Shown: positions 1-7,251 of the stretch, one piece after another | How the letters are laid out: each line of letters opens with the position of its first letter | Numbering within the stretch: position 1 is the stretch's first letter | Assembly (NCBI GenBank): GCA_964369265.1 | Contig: CAYJEV010000037.1 | Coordinates: 1 to 15,660 of the forward strand | DNA length: 15,660 bases | Direction: 5' to 3' | Source of the DNA: DAMCAP01 sp964369265 | GTDB lineage: Bacteria > Bacillota > Clostridia > Oscillospirales > Ruminococcaceae | Translations under genes and position numbers: made by a program | The notes under the pieces: model-generated | Told to the model about the DNA's origin: nothing | The model's input: only the letters and a program-made list of their open reading frames with translations | Databases searched by the model: none

Positions 1-24
1 TCTTTTTTATGATTTCATAATATT

Positions 25-855
25 TTAATTTGAATTATATCCAAATATTCTTGAACATAAAGTTTCTTTCCACCATGATTCTCTAGTTAGTATAATATGG
101 TCATCAACTTTTGCGTTGTAGTTTTCGAGAATAGAATACTGGAAATTATTTTTAATATAATCCAAACCTTTTTCACTAACAAGAGCTTTAAGCTCTTTAT
201 TTCCACCATGCCCATCATGAACATAATTCTTCCATCTTTGAAGTAGCATTCCATAATCGCTAGTCGCAGAACCTACATACATTTTACCATTAGATATATC
301 AGTGATTAAATAAACTGCTTTTTGATTTTCAAGAGCTGCTATCCAGTCTTTTTTTCCTCGTGAAATTATAGTTTGTAGCTGATTAAAGGACAACCTTACT
401 TTATCATAACCTGGAAAGCCGTCACCATCAAAAACATTTGGGAGTATCTGCAAAACTTCTAGTTCGTCGCAAACCTCTCCATAGTATCGACCTTGTGACA
501 TTACTTTTTTATGATATTTTATAATAACTCGACCAAAGTATTGTTTGTATTCTTCTAATACTTCACCATCATAATTTATAGCATTTTTCTTATCGAATTC
601 TTTAGTTACACGCTTAATCGTAGTTAAAAGCCAAGTATCCCATGTTAATTTCAATAAACATATAGCAATCTGCCCTACATAAAAATAGCGACGATCATTT
701 CTCCAAAAAAGCCACTGAGTATCCACTATATCTGGATTAGATTTATAAAGCTCCATCGGATCATCATGTCCGTTATGCTGATTAAATTTAATTTTAATAT
801 TGTTATATTCACTTGCATTGAAATTTAATAAGTCATTTAAATATATTTTACTCAA
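25..855 (-). CDS. GIY-YIG domain nuclease-like protein
   Basis: This 276-residue protein has a C-terminal GIY-YIG nuclease fold. The two strand motifs read VYL (181-183) and YVG (193-195). A conserved arginine is at R207, and the expected catalytic glutamate is E259 in RESWW, followed by a terminal GYN (272-274). All the usual active-site positions are present, so it is probably catalytically competent. Residues 1-175 form a Trp/Tyr-rich N-terminal region that I do not recognise; it may bind the substrate. The start is TTG, supported by AGGAGG seven bases upstream. The gene is monocistronic, with its own promoter, downstream of tRNA-Leu and the tandem palindromic repeats. GIY-YIG proteins include homing endonucleases, restriction enzymes and repair nucleases; which applies here cannot be decided. 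No methyltransferase lies in the window, which weakens a classical restriction role. Confidence 0.8.
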   Translation of the reverse strand: MSKIYLNDLLNFNASEYNNIKIKFNQHNGHDDPMELYKSNPDIVDTQWLFWRNDRRYFYVGQIAICLLKLTWDTWLLTTIKRVTKEFDKKNAINYDGEVLEEYKQYFGRVIIKYHKKVMSQGRYYGEVCDELEVLQILPNVFDGDGFPGYDKVRLSFNQLQTIISRGKKDWIAALENQKAVYLITDISNGKMYVGSATSDYGMLLQRWKNYVHDGHGGNKELKALVSEKGLDYIKNNFQYSILENYNAKVDDHIILTRESWWKETLCSRIFGYNSN

Positions 856-862
856 AATAAAT

Positions 863-868
863 CCTCCT
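863..868 (-). promoter_or_regulatory. Ribosome binding site deciding a TTG start
   Basis: A perfect AGGAGG on the minus strand lies seven bases before a TTG codon, with no in-frame ATG near it. This places the start of the GIY-YIG gene at 855. Confidence 0.8.
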
Positions 869-953
869 CATATAATTCTCTAAAATACACCTGCACCTAT
901 TCTTTTAATATCCAAATATAAAAACCTTATAACACACTAATAATACCAATTAT

Positions 954-983
954 AGTATAAGTCATATTGAACTAATTTGTCAA
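954..983 (-). promoter_or_regulatory. Promoter of the GIY-YIG gene
   Basis: On the minus strand a perfect -35 TTGACA (978-983) is followed after 18 bases by TATACT (954-959), about 100 bases before the TTG start. The promoter begins about 25 bases from the outer end of the first palindromic repeat, so the nuclease gene seems to be transcribed independently of the tRNA. Confidence 0.65.
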
Positions 984-1006
984 TACCCTCATTAGTGTTT
1001 AGTATG

Positions 1007-1216
1007 TTTCGAGAGATGGGATTTCTTTTCTGCGGAAAAGCCATGTCGGTTCTTTGTGCCANNNNNNNNNNNNNNNNNNNNNNNNNNNNNNNNNNNNNNN
1101 NNNNNNNNNNNNNNNNNNNNNNNNNNNNNNNNNNNNNNNNNNNNNNNNNNNNNNNNNNNNNTTCAATAGCCGACATTTCAAATCCCATCTATTTAAAATA
1201 AAATGAGGACTACCCT
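1007..1216. repeat. Palindromic repeat, copy 1 (contains assembly gap)
   Basis: This is the first of two tandem copies of a ~120-bp unit; apart from the gap, the sequence equals copy 2 base for base. It begins with 15 nt (1010-1024) identical to the 3' part of the neighbouring tRNA-Leu gene. It carries the outer arms AGATGGGATTT (1014-1024) and AAATCCCATCT (1180-1190), and ends with the half-terminator sequence GAGGACTACCCT. The central apex is replaced by 100 N. Comparison with copy 2 predicts only 10 missing bases. Confidence 0.85.
1062..1161. other. 100-N assembly gap
   Basis: Exactly 100 N, the usual placeholder for a gap of unknown size. It falls at the tip of palindrome copy 1. The flanks match copy 2 with only the 10 bases CTGGCACAAA between them, so the true gap may be about 10 bases unless extra repeat units are collapsed here. 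Confidence 0.95.
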
Positions 1217-1228
1217 AATTTTGCAATA

Positions 1229-1262
1229 AAAAATGCTTGCAACTTTCGCAGCAAGCATTTTT
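1229..1262. terminator. Bidirectional terminator hairpin between repeat copies
   Basis: A 12-bp perfect stem, AAAAATGCTTGC (1229-1240) with GCAAGCATTTTT (1251-1262), encloses a 10-base loop. A-tracts and T-tracts flank it, so it can act in either direction. It separates the two palindromic repeats and would insulate the nuclease gene from tRNA read-through. Confidence 0.75.
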
Positions 1263-1379
1263 CGAGAGATGGGATTTCTTTTCTGCGGAAAAGCCATGTC
1301 GGTTCTTTGTGCCACTGGCACAAATTCAATAGCCGACATTTCAAATCCCATCTATTTAAAATAAAATGAGGACTACCCT
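1260..1379. repeat. Palindromic repeat, copy 2 (complete)
   Basis: Complete copy with nested inverted repeats. The outer stem is AGATGGGATTT (1267-1277) with AAATCCCATCT (1343-1353). Inside it are a small hairpin CTTTTC/GAAAAG with a TGCG loop, a second stem ATGTCGG/CCGACAT, and an apical stem TTTGTGC/GCACAAA. As RNA this folds into a three-way junction. The 15 bases at 1263-1277 are identical to tRNA-Leu positions 1406-1420. The last bases of the unit (1363-1378) are also one arm of the tRNA terminator. It could be a MITE-like element, a structured RNA, or the product of repeated duplication at the tRNA end. I do not recognise a named family. Confidence 0.85.
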
Positions 1380-1399
1380 TTATGGGTAGTCCTCATTTT
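1363..1399 (-). terminator. Rho-independent terminator of tRNA-Leu
   Basis: A perfect 16-bp stem, AAAATGAGGACTACCC (1363-1378) with GGGTAGTCCTCATTTT (1384-1399), has a 5-base loop and is followed on the minus strand by ATTTTAAA. It starts two bases after the encoded CCA of the tRNA. Confidence 0.9.
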
Positions 1400-1400
1400 A

Positions 1401-1486
1401 TGGTGCGAGAGATGGGATTTGAACCCACACAAGCTTTCACTCGCTACCACCTCAAGGTAGTGCGTCTGCCGTTCCGCCACTCTCGC
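1401..1486 (-). tRNA. tRNA-Leu(GAG)
   Basis: An 86-nt class II tRNA with CCA encoded (1401-1403). The acceptor stem is GCGAGAG/CTCTCGC with discriminator A. The anticodon stem is CTACC/GGTAG, and its 7-base loop TTGAGGT gives anticodon GAG, which reads CUC and CUU. The extended variable arm is typical of leucine tRNAs. The T-loop is TTCAAAT. The gene stands alone between its own promoter and terminator. Its 3' end is echoed in the two repeats immediately downstream. Confidence 0.96.
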
Positions 1487-1498
1487 AATTGCCTATAA

Positions 1499-1527
1499 AA
1501 TATACCATAAAAAAGGAAGAATGTCAA
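1499..1527 (-). promoter_or_regulatory. Promoter of tRNA-Leu
   Basis: On the minus strand TTGACA (1522-1527) is followed after exactly 17 bases by TATATT (1499-1504). This places initiation a few bases before the mature tRNA 5' end at 1486. It is near consensus, as expected for a strongly expressed stable RNA. Confidence 0.85.
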
Positions 1528-1587
1528 TAAAATAGACTATAAAAGTTAAGAGTTGATGAAAATACAGCAAAAATTAAAAATAAATGG

Positions 1588-1616
1588 TTGTTAATAGCGA
1601 AAAAATATAGTATTAT
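1588..1616 (+). promoter_or_regulatory. Probable purB promoter
   Basis: TTGTTA (1588-1593), a 17-base spacer and TATTAT (1611-1616) lie about 85 bases upstream of the purB start. The leader contains only a small AGAGG/CCTCT hairpin. I saw no purine riboswitch or T-box structure. Confidence 0.55.
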
Positions 1617-1700
1617 ATGAGAGGTTACCTCTAATAAAGACAAAAAATAAAATATAAAAATACAGTCGCCTAGAGGAAAGAAAAACGGAGGAATTTTAGT

Positions 1701-3131
1701 ATGTATGATAAGTATGTAAGCCCCTTTTCAACAAGATATGCAAGCGATGAAATGCAGTATCTATTCTCATCAGATAAAAAGTTTAGAACATGGAGAAGGC
1801 TTTGGATTGCCCTTGCAAGAGCAGAGAAATCCTTAGGTCTTGACATAAAAGATGAGCAGATTGCAGAGCTTGAAAAGTTCAAAGACGATATTAACTACAA
1901 AGAAGCAGAAGAAAGAGAAAAGCTAGTTCGTCATGATGTTATGAGCCATGTATATGCATATGGCCTGCAATGCCCAAATGCAAAAGGCATTATCCATCTA
2001 GGCGCAACAAGCTGCTATGTTGGCGACAACACAGACATTATCATCATGCGTGAAGGCTTAGAGCTTGTTAGAAGAAAGCTTGTTAATGTAATAGCTCTTT
2101 TAAGCAAGTTTGCTATGGAATATAAAGACATGCCAGCCCTTGCCTACACTCACCTTCAACCAGCGCAGCTAACAACTGTTGGTAAAAGAGCAACTCTTTG
2201 GATAAATGAGTTTATGATGGATTTAGAGGATCTTGAATATAGAATTAGCACACTAAAACTAAGAGGTGCAAAAGGTACAACTGGCACTCAAGCAAGCTTC
2301 ACAGAGCTTTTTGAAGGAGATAGAGAAAAAATTGCCTCCCTTGAAAAGAAAATTGCCGAGGAAATGGGATTTGAAAGCGTTGAGCCTGTAACTGGACAAA
2401 CATATTCAAGAAAAGTTGACTCCCAAGTTATGAATGTGCTTTCAGGAATTGCTCAATCAGCTTCAAAATTCTCAAACGATATGCGTCTGCTGCAAAACTT
2501 CAAAGAGATGGAAGAGCCATTTGAGAAAAATCAAATTGGATCTTCTGCAATGCCATATAAGAGAAACCCAATGAGATCTGAAAGAATAACAGCCCTATCC
2601 CGTTATGTAATCGCAGACAGCCTAAACCCAATGATCACAACTGCTACACAATGGTTTGAAAGAACTCTTGATGATTCTGCTAACAAGAGAATCGCAATGA
2701 GCGAAGGCTTTTTAGCAATCGACTCTATTATGGGCATTCTATTAAATGTTTGTGATGGCTTAGTGGTTTATCCAAAGGTTGTTAGACAAAGAGTTATGAA
2801 AGAGCTTCCATTCATGGCAACAGAAAATATTATGATGACTGCTGTTAAAAAAGGCGGCGACAGACAAGAGCTTCACGAAAGCTTAAGAACTCATTCTATT
2901 GCTGCTGCAAAGGTTGTGAAAGAAGAGGGCGGCGAAAATGACCTTATCGCTCGTATTGCTGAAGATAAGAGCTTTAATCTAACTGTTGAAGAGCTAAATA
3001 GTGTTCTAAAGCCAGAGAACTTCACAGGCATGGCTGCTCCACAAACAGAATGGTATATAAAAGAATGTGTTGAGCCTGTTTTAAATAAGCATAAGGCTGT
3101 TTTAGGCGAAAAGGCAGAGCTTAAAGTATAG
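1701..3131 (+). CDS. purB: Adenylosuccinate lyase
   Basis: Adenylosuccinate lyase (476 aa) makes two fumarate-releasing cleavages in cytosolic purine synthesis: SAICAR to AICAR, and adenylosuccinate to AMP. The fumarase/ASL superfamily signature GSSAMPYKRNP is at residues 280-290, with the catalytic serine in the flexible loop. THLQPAQLTTVGKR carries a catalytic histidine at H151, and RHDVMSH, TSCYVGDNTD and TGTQASF are further conserved blocks. Sequence and length resemble the human enzyme along its whole length, including FRTWRRLW near the N-terminus and WFERTLDDSAN. The Bacillus-type PurB is shorter (about 430 aa). The ATG follows GGAGG at nine bases. The gene appears monocistronic; the next gene has its own strong promoter. 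Confidence 0.97.
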   Translation: MYDKYVSPFSTRYASDEMQYLFSSDKKFRTWRRLWIALARAEKSLGLDIKDEQIAELEKFKDDINYKEAEEREKLVRHDVMSHVYAYGLQCPNAKGIIHLGATSCYVGDNTDIIIMREGLELVRRKLVNVIALLSKFAMEYKDMPALAYTHLQPAQLTTVGKRATLWINEFMMDLEDLEYRISTLKLRGAKGTTGTQASFTELFEGDREKIASLEKKIAEEMGFESVEPVTGQTYSRKVDSQVMNVLSGIAQSASKFSNDMRLLQNFKEMEEPFEKNQIGSSAMPYKRNPMRSERITALSRYVIADSLNPMITTATQWFERTLDDSANKRIAMSEGFLAIDSIMGILLNVCDGLVVYPKVVRQRVMKELPFMATENIMMTAVKKGGDRQELHESLRTHSIAAAKVVKEEGGENDLIARIAEDKSFNLTVEELNSVLKPENFTGMAAPQTEWYIKECVEPVLNKHKAVLGEKAELKV

Positions 3132-3143
3132 CTTTTTCACAAA

Positions 3144-3172
3144 TTGACATTTCATTTTAATTGATATATAAT
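3144..3172 (+). promoter_or_regulatory. Consensus promoter for secDF
   Basis: A perfect TTGACA (3144-3149), a 17-base spacer and a perfect TATAAT (3167-3172). It is the best sigma-A promoter in the window and would drive secD-secF. No clear terminator separates purB from it. Confidence 0.85.
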
Positions 3173-3232
3173 TAAGTTTGTGTCTTTTGACAGAATTCTA
3201 AAATAGTCGTTTAGCGACAGAATGGAGAAAAG

Positions 3233-4630
3233 ATGAAAAGAGTTGGAAAACCAGTGTTTTTCATCATAGTTGTGCTAATTGCTGTTGTTGGCTTACTAAC
3301 AACATTTGGCTATAGCAACACATATGGTGATATAACCACAACAATTATTAAAGGTGTTCAAGATATCCGCTGGGGTATTGACATTAGAGGAGGAGTTGAT
3401 GTAACCTTCACTCCACCAGAAGGATACGACGCAACTGATGAAGAGATGCATTCTGCTGAATCTATCATCAATGTTCGCCTTGTATCACAAAACATCACAG
3501 ATAGTGAAGTATACACAGACTACACTAACGACCGCATTATCGTTCGTTTCCCTTGGAGAGCCGACGAAGCCGACTTCAACCCTGAAGAAGCTATAACTGA
3601 GCTTGGCGCAACTGCAAAGCTAACTTTTAGAGAGGGCGCATCCCAAGACTCACTAGGTGCACCATCAGGAACAACTCTAGAAACTGTTATACTAGAAGGT
3701 GTTGACATTCTATCTGCAACAGCTATTCAAGAAACAGACAGCTATGGCACTCCTAGCTTTATGGTTAGACTAGAGCTAACTCCAGAAGGCGCAGTTAAGT
3801 TCCAAGAAGCAACTGCAAGACTAATCGGCAGCCAAATTTCTATCTGGATGGATGATACTATGATTTCAGCTCCAGGTGTTAACGATGAAATTACAGACGG
3901 CACTGCTGTTATAACAGGCAACTTCTCAGCAGAAGAAGCTGTTGACCTTGCAACAAAAATCAATGCTGGTGCACTGCCATTTGAGCTACAAACTCAAAAC
4001 TTCAACACTATCTCCCCAACTTTAGGCGAGGGTGCAAGAGATGCAATGACTATAGCTGGTGCTATTGCATTCGTTATTATTGCTATCATCATGATTGTTA
4101 GATACAAAATTCCTGGCGTTGTTGCAGTTATTGCGCTTGCAGGGCAGGTTATCCTTATGATTGCTTCAATCACAGGATTCTTTGCACTATTCCCATCCTT
4201 CACATTAACTCTGCCAGGTATTGCTGGTATTATCCTTTCAATCGGCTTTGGTGTTGATGCTAATATCATCACAGCAGCGAGAATTAAAGAGGAACTAGCA
4301 TTAGGCAAAACATTAGACGGAGCTTTAAGAGCTGGATTTAACAGAGCATTCACAGCTATCTTTGATGGTAATGTAACTGTTATCATTGTTGCCCTTATCC
4401 TGTTAGGCGCTTTTGGCCCTCCAGATAGTATGCTAGGACAGCTGCTAAGCCCTATCTTCTTCTTGTTTGGACCATCAACAACAGGCTCTATCTACTCATT
4501 CGGTTACACACTGCTTGTTGGTGTTATCCTAAACCTAATAATGGGTGTGTTAGCTTCAAGACTAATGCTGCTTTCCCTTTCACAATTCAAGAGCCTAAGA
4601 GATCCTAAGCTATATGGAGGTGGCAAATAA
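3233..4630 (+). CDS. secD: Protein translocase subunit SecD
   Basis: SecD (465 aa) works with SecF beside SecYEG and uses the proton-motive force to help pull exported proteins across the membrane. Residues 7-27 are the first membrane helix. Motif GIDIRGGVDVTF (48-59) opens the large extracytoplasmic head domain (to about 255). SPTLGEGA (261-268) precedes five C-terminal helices, with the RND-type motif GFGVDANIITAARIKEEL around 338-355; D342 is the likely proton-path aspartate. A longer than usual Gly/Pro/Phe-rich segment (around residues 395-420) separates the last helices. It is shorter than E. coli SecD (about 615 aa), as is usual in Firmicutes where the head domain is reduced. GGAG precedes the ATG by five bases. 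It is the first gene of a two-gene operon. Confidence 0.96.
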   Translation: MKRVGKPVFFIIVVLIAVVGLLTTFGYSNTYGDITTTIIKGVQDIRWGIDIRGGVDVTFTPPEGYDATDEEMHSAESIINVRLVSQNITDSEVYTDYTNDRIIVRFPWRADEADFNPEEAITELGATAKLTFREGASQDSLGAPSGTTLETVILEGVDILSATAIQETDSYGTPSFMVRLELTPEGAVKFQEATARLIGSQISIWMDDTMISAPGVNDEITDGTAVITGNFSAEEAVDLATKINAGALPFELQTQNFNTISPTLGEGARDAMTIAGAIAFVIIAIIMIVRYKIPGVVAVIALAGQVILMIASITGFFALFPSFTLTLPGIAGIILSIGFGVDANIITAARIKEELALGKTLDGALRAGFNRAFTAIFDGNVTVIIVALILLGAFGPPDSMLGQLLSPIFFLFGPSTTGSIYSFGYTLLVGVILNLIMGVLASRLMLLSLSQFKSLRDPKLYGGGK

Positions 4631-5550
4631 TGAAACAATTCGATTTTATTGGAAAAAGCAAAACATTTTTTGCAATCTCATCTGCACTAATAATAATCTC
4701 CCTTGTATGCGCAGTGCTTTTTGGCATTCCGCTAGACATTGAATTTAAGGGCGGAGCTATCTTAACTTATTCTTATGAGGGAAGTTTAGACACAGAAGCA
4801 TTCAAGACAGACATCGAAACTGCTTTGGGCGAGGCTGTAACAATTCAAGAAACTGTTGACTTTAGCACTGGCAAAAATAACATTGTCGCAAACTTAGCTG
4901 TTATTGATGGCATTGATGCCAACACTCAACTAGAGCTAACTAACACACTAACTGAGAAATATGCTGACAACAACCTTGAGAGCGTTTCTGTTAGCGTTGT
5001 TGACCCTGTTATCGGAACAGAGTTTCTGCAAAAATCTTTAGTTGCTGTTATATTCGCTTCTCTTATAATGATAGTTTATGTATCATTAAGATTTAAGCTA
5101 ATTAGCGGCTGGTCTGCTGGTATAACTGCTGTTATCGCACTAATCCACGATGTTCTGATTGTATTTGGGCTTTTTGTTATCTTCCGCATTCCACTAAACG
5201 ATAACTTTATCGCTGTTATACTAACAATCCTTGGTTACTCACTAAACGATACTATCGTTATTTACGATAGAGTTCGTGAGAATAAAAATGCGTATGGCAA
5301 TAAGCTTTCAACAGCAGAGCTGATGAACAAGAGCTTAAACCAATCCCTTGCTCGTTCTATCATGACAACTGTTACAACGGCAACTACTATGGCTGTTGTA
5401 TCTGCTGTCGCTTACTACTACAATGTAACTTCTATCCTGACTTTCTCCATCCCAATGATGATTGGTATGATTTCAGGTGTGTATTCTTCTCTATGTATCG
5501 CTGCTCCTTTATGGGTGGTGTGGCAGGACAAAAAGGCTAACAAAGCTTAG
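4630..5550 (+). CDS. secF: Protein translocase subunit SecF
   Basis: SecF (306 aa) partners SecD in proton-driven protein export. It has the N-terminal helix (about 12-31), the family motif GIPLDIEFKGGAILTY (32-47), a small extracytoplasmic domain up to about residue 125, and a five-helix C-terminal block. That block contains SLNDTIVIYDRVREN near residue 206, the SecF counterpart of the SecD aspartate motif. Its ATG shares one base with the secD stop codon (TAATG), and GGAGGTGG lies just upstream, so the two are translationally coupled. Separate SecD and SecF is the common arrangement; Bacillus has them fused. No yajC accompanies them here. Confidence 0.96.
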   Translation: MKQFDFIGKSKTFFAISSALIIISLVCAVLFGIPLDIEFKGGAILTYSYEGSLDTEAFKTDIETALGEAVTIQETVDFSTGKNNIVANLAVIDGIDANTQLELTNTLTEKYADNNLESVSVSVVDPVIGTEFLQKSLVAVIFASLIMIVYVSLRFKLISGWSAGITAVIALIHDVLIVFGLFVIFRIPLNDNFIAVILTILGYSLNDTIVIYDRVRENKNAYGNKLSTAELMNKSLNQSLARSIMTTVTTATTMAVVSAVAYYYNVTSILTFSIPMMIGMISGVYSSLCIAAPLWVVWQDKKANKA

Positions 5551-5595
5551 TCTGTGTTATATTGAATCAAAGCTACAAAATAAAATCATAGATAT

Positions 5596-5626
5596 AAGGC
5601 TAGTGCAAAATAACTGCACTAGCCTT
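5596..5626 (+). terminator. secDF terminator (GCTAGTGC family)
   Basis: A perfect 12-bp stem, AAGGCTAGTGCA (5596-5607) with TGCACTAGCCTT (5615-5626), has a 7-base loop and is followed by a modest T-rich tail. The GCTAGTGC/GCACTAGC core recurs in two other terminators of this window (7214-7244 and 7906-7936). Confidence 0.8.
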
Positions 5627-5653
5627 AATGTTTGTTCTGTAATGCCGAGAAAG

Positions 5654-5863
5654 AATATAAATAATCTTCGTTTCACTACGATTATTTAAGTGAATAGTGA
5701 AAAGTGATGGAGTCGCTTTGCGACATTTTAAATGACTTGCAGTCGACTTGAAGCATTTATTTAAAATACAGTTTTCGATCCATCACGAAGTGATACATTA
5801 ACTTTTCACTTTTCATTCTTCACTTTTCACTATTTCACGCTAAACGTGAAATATAAATAATCT
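5654..5863. repeat. MITE-like palindromic element between 14-bp direct repeats
   Basis: AATATAAATAATCT occurs at 5654-5667 and again at 5850-5863, bracketing about 180 bp of non-coding, hairpin-rich sequence. Inside, GATTATTTAAGTGAATAGTG and following bases (5680-5711) are roughly the reverse complement of the right end (5821-5862: CACTTTTCACTATTTCAC, then TAAATAATC). Smaller hairpins include GTCGC/GCGAC, ATCAC/GTGAT and ATTTCACG/CGTGAAAT. No ORF of note is present. The layout resembles a miniature inverted-repeat element with a target duplication. The GTGAAAAGTGA wording resembles, from memory, dispersed repeats seen in clostridial genomes. Confidence 0.6.
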
Positions 5864-5904
5864 CCACTTGAGTGCATCCCCCACTAGATACATTGCGTTT
5901 AATA

Positions 5905-5913
5905 TGTTATAAT
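5905..5913 (+). promoter_or_regulatory. Extended -10 promoter of the antiporter gene
   Basis: TG, one base, then TATAAT (5908-5913) forms an extended -10 box about 30 bases before the antiporter ATG. There is no good -35; the position 17 bases upstream reads TAGATA. Confidence 0.5.
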
Positions 5914-5942
5914 TGTAATAAATGTATTGAAAGGGTGAGATT

Positions 5943-7202
5943 ATGATTTTCCTTGCTATTTTTGTTTTATTGATGTGTGTGTTAGTGTTTGTCGGGTATT
6001 TTAATGAGAAAACATTTAAGCTGCCAACAGAAATTGCTCTGCTTATAGCTTCTTTTGTTATTGGATTAGCTTATATAATTATATCTTACACTATAAATCC
6101 TAACCACACTCCAACAGGGTTTCCTATTAACTATTTAAGCGACTTTTTAGTCAAGGGTGTGTTATGCTTTATGCTGTTTTCTGGCTCCTGCCGAATTACT
6201 TTCTCAAAGCTAAAGCGAAATATCAAGCCAATAAGTTTGCTTGCAATTTTAACCACCACTCTATCAACTGCCCTCTTTGGAGCTATAAGCTATGCTCTGC
6301 TAAGTCTATTTGGAATAACTAGCTTTAGCCTTTTAGAATGCTTTCTACTAGGTGCGATAATTTCCCCAACCGATCCAATCGCAGCCACAGGCATATTAAA
6401 TAAGTTTGGATTGTCTGAGGATTTGCTTTTGACAATAGAGGGTGAATCGTTATTTAATGATGGTGTTGGCATTGCAATATTTGTCGCTATCTCCAGCTTA
6501 ATGACAAGCTCTGCAAAAAGCTTCAGCCCCTCATCATTCTTTGTGGTTTTGGGGAGGGAGGTTATAGGAGCTGTTATTGTTGGATTAGCTATCTGCTTTG
6601 TTATGTACTACTTCTTTAAAACAACTGAGGATAAGTTTAGGCAGATATTCATTAGCATTTTAGCTCTAACCTCCTCTTATGTTATCTGCCAGTATGCTGA
6701 TTTTTCCAGCGCAATATCTGCTGTTATTTCTGGAATTTGCTTTGCTAGCTTTACTATCAAAAACGAACAGGAAGCAGAAGAAAAATACAGGCTGTACTTT
6801 GACTTTTGGGAGGTACTAGACAATCTTCTAAACCACTTACTATACATAGTTTTAGGTATATTCTTTGTCAATATCTTTCTATACACAAAAGGCAGCTTAG
6901 GTGTTATAGTTTTAGCTATAGCTTCTGGAATTTTGGCGAGATTTTTTGGTGTATTCTTAGTTTCTCATCTAATAAACCCAATACCAGAAAAGCTCTCTCG
7001 CTTTAAGTTTTCAACATTACTAACTTGGTCTGGTTTAAAAGGAGCTCTAAGCCTTGCTCTTATGATTGAAGCTTCCAGCCTCGTTTCCTCGCTCACTTTC
7101 CACACAATGATAATATGTGTTTTTTCAATAGTGATGTTCACAACAGTAATTCAAGGGCTGACAGTTAAATCTTATTACCAAAAAATCCATCAAAGCTCTT
7201 AA
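5943..7202 (+). CDS. CPA1-family Na+/H+ antiporter (NhaP-like)
   Basis: A 419-residue polytopic membrane protein of the cation:proton antiporter-1 family, about 12 predicted helices. It exchanges cytosolic Na+ (perhaps K+) for H+, serving pH and salt homeostasis. The diagnostic motifs are SPTDPIAATG (141-150), which has the TDP of the unwound helix, and GESLFNDGVG (about 167-176) with the ion-binding Asn172-Asp173 pair of electroneutral CPA1 exchangers. Length matches compact bacterial NhaP proteins with no long cytosolic tail. AAGGGTGA precedes the ATG. It is a single-gene unit ending at a convergent terminator. Specificity for Na+ versus K+ cannot be read from the sequence. Confidence 0.92.
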   Translation: MIFLAIFVLLMCVLVFVGYFNEKTFKLPTEIALLIASFVIGLAYIIISYTINPNHTPTGFPINYLSDFLVKGVLCFMLFSGSCRITFSKLKRNIKPISLLAILTTTLSTALFGAISYALLSLFGITSFSLLECFLLGAIISPTDPIAATGILNKFGLSEDLLLTIEGESLFNDGVGIAIFVAISSLMTSSAKSFSPSSFFVVLGREVIGAVIVGLAICFVMYYFFKTTEDKFRQIFISILALTSSYVICQYADFSSAISAVISGICFASFTIKNEQEAEEKYRLYFDFWEVLDNLLNHLLYIVLGIFFVNIFLYTKGSLGVIVLAIASGILARFFGVFLVSHLINPIPEKLSRFKFSTLLTWSGLKGALSLALMIEASSLVSSLTFHTMIICVFSIVMFTTVIQGLTVKSYYQKIHQSS

Positions 7203-7213
7203 GCGCAATTTTA

Positions 7214-7244
7214 AAAGCTAGTGCAAAGTTAACGCACTAGCTTT
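7214..7244. terminator. Convergent bidirectional terminator (GCTAGTGC family)
   Basis: An 11-bp perfect stem, AAAGCTAGTGC (7214-7224) with GCACTAGCTTT (7234-7244), has a 9-base loop and is followed by ATTTTTATT. It serves the antiporter on the plus strand and the lipoprotein on the minus strand. It is nearly identical, loop and tail included, to the hairpin at 7906-7936. Confidence 0.9.
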
Positions 7245-7251
7245 ATTTTTA

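Noticed and set aside
977..1201. ORFs on both strands running through the repeats and the N block
   Set aside because: They exist only because N positions are read as open. The complete second repeat copy gives no comparable protein, and the sequence is palindromic.
1007..1379. CRISPR-like array
   Set aside because: Only two long palindromic units with a terminator between them; no short repeats with regular spacers and no cas genes.
1617..1700. Riboswitch in the purB leader
   Set aside because: The leader is short and A-rich, with only a 5-bp hairpin; no conserved purine or PRPP riboswitch core was seen.
5477..5689. 70-residue ORF overlapping the secF 3' end
   Set aside because: It runs out of frame through secF and across its terminator hairpin, with no family resemblance.
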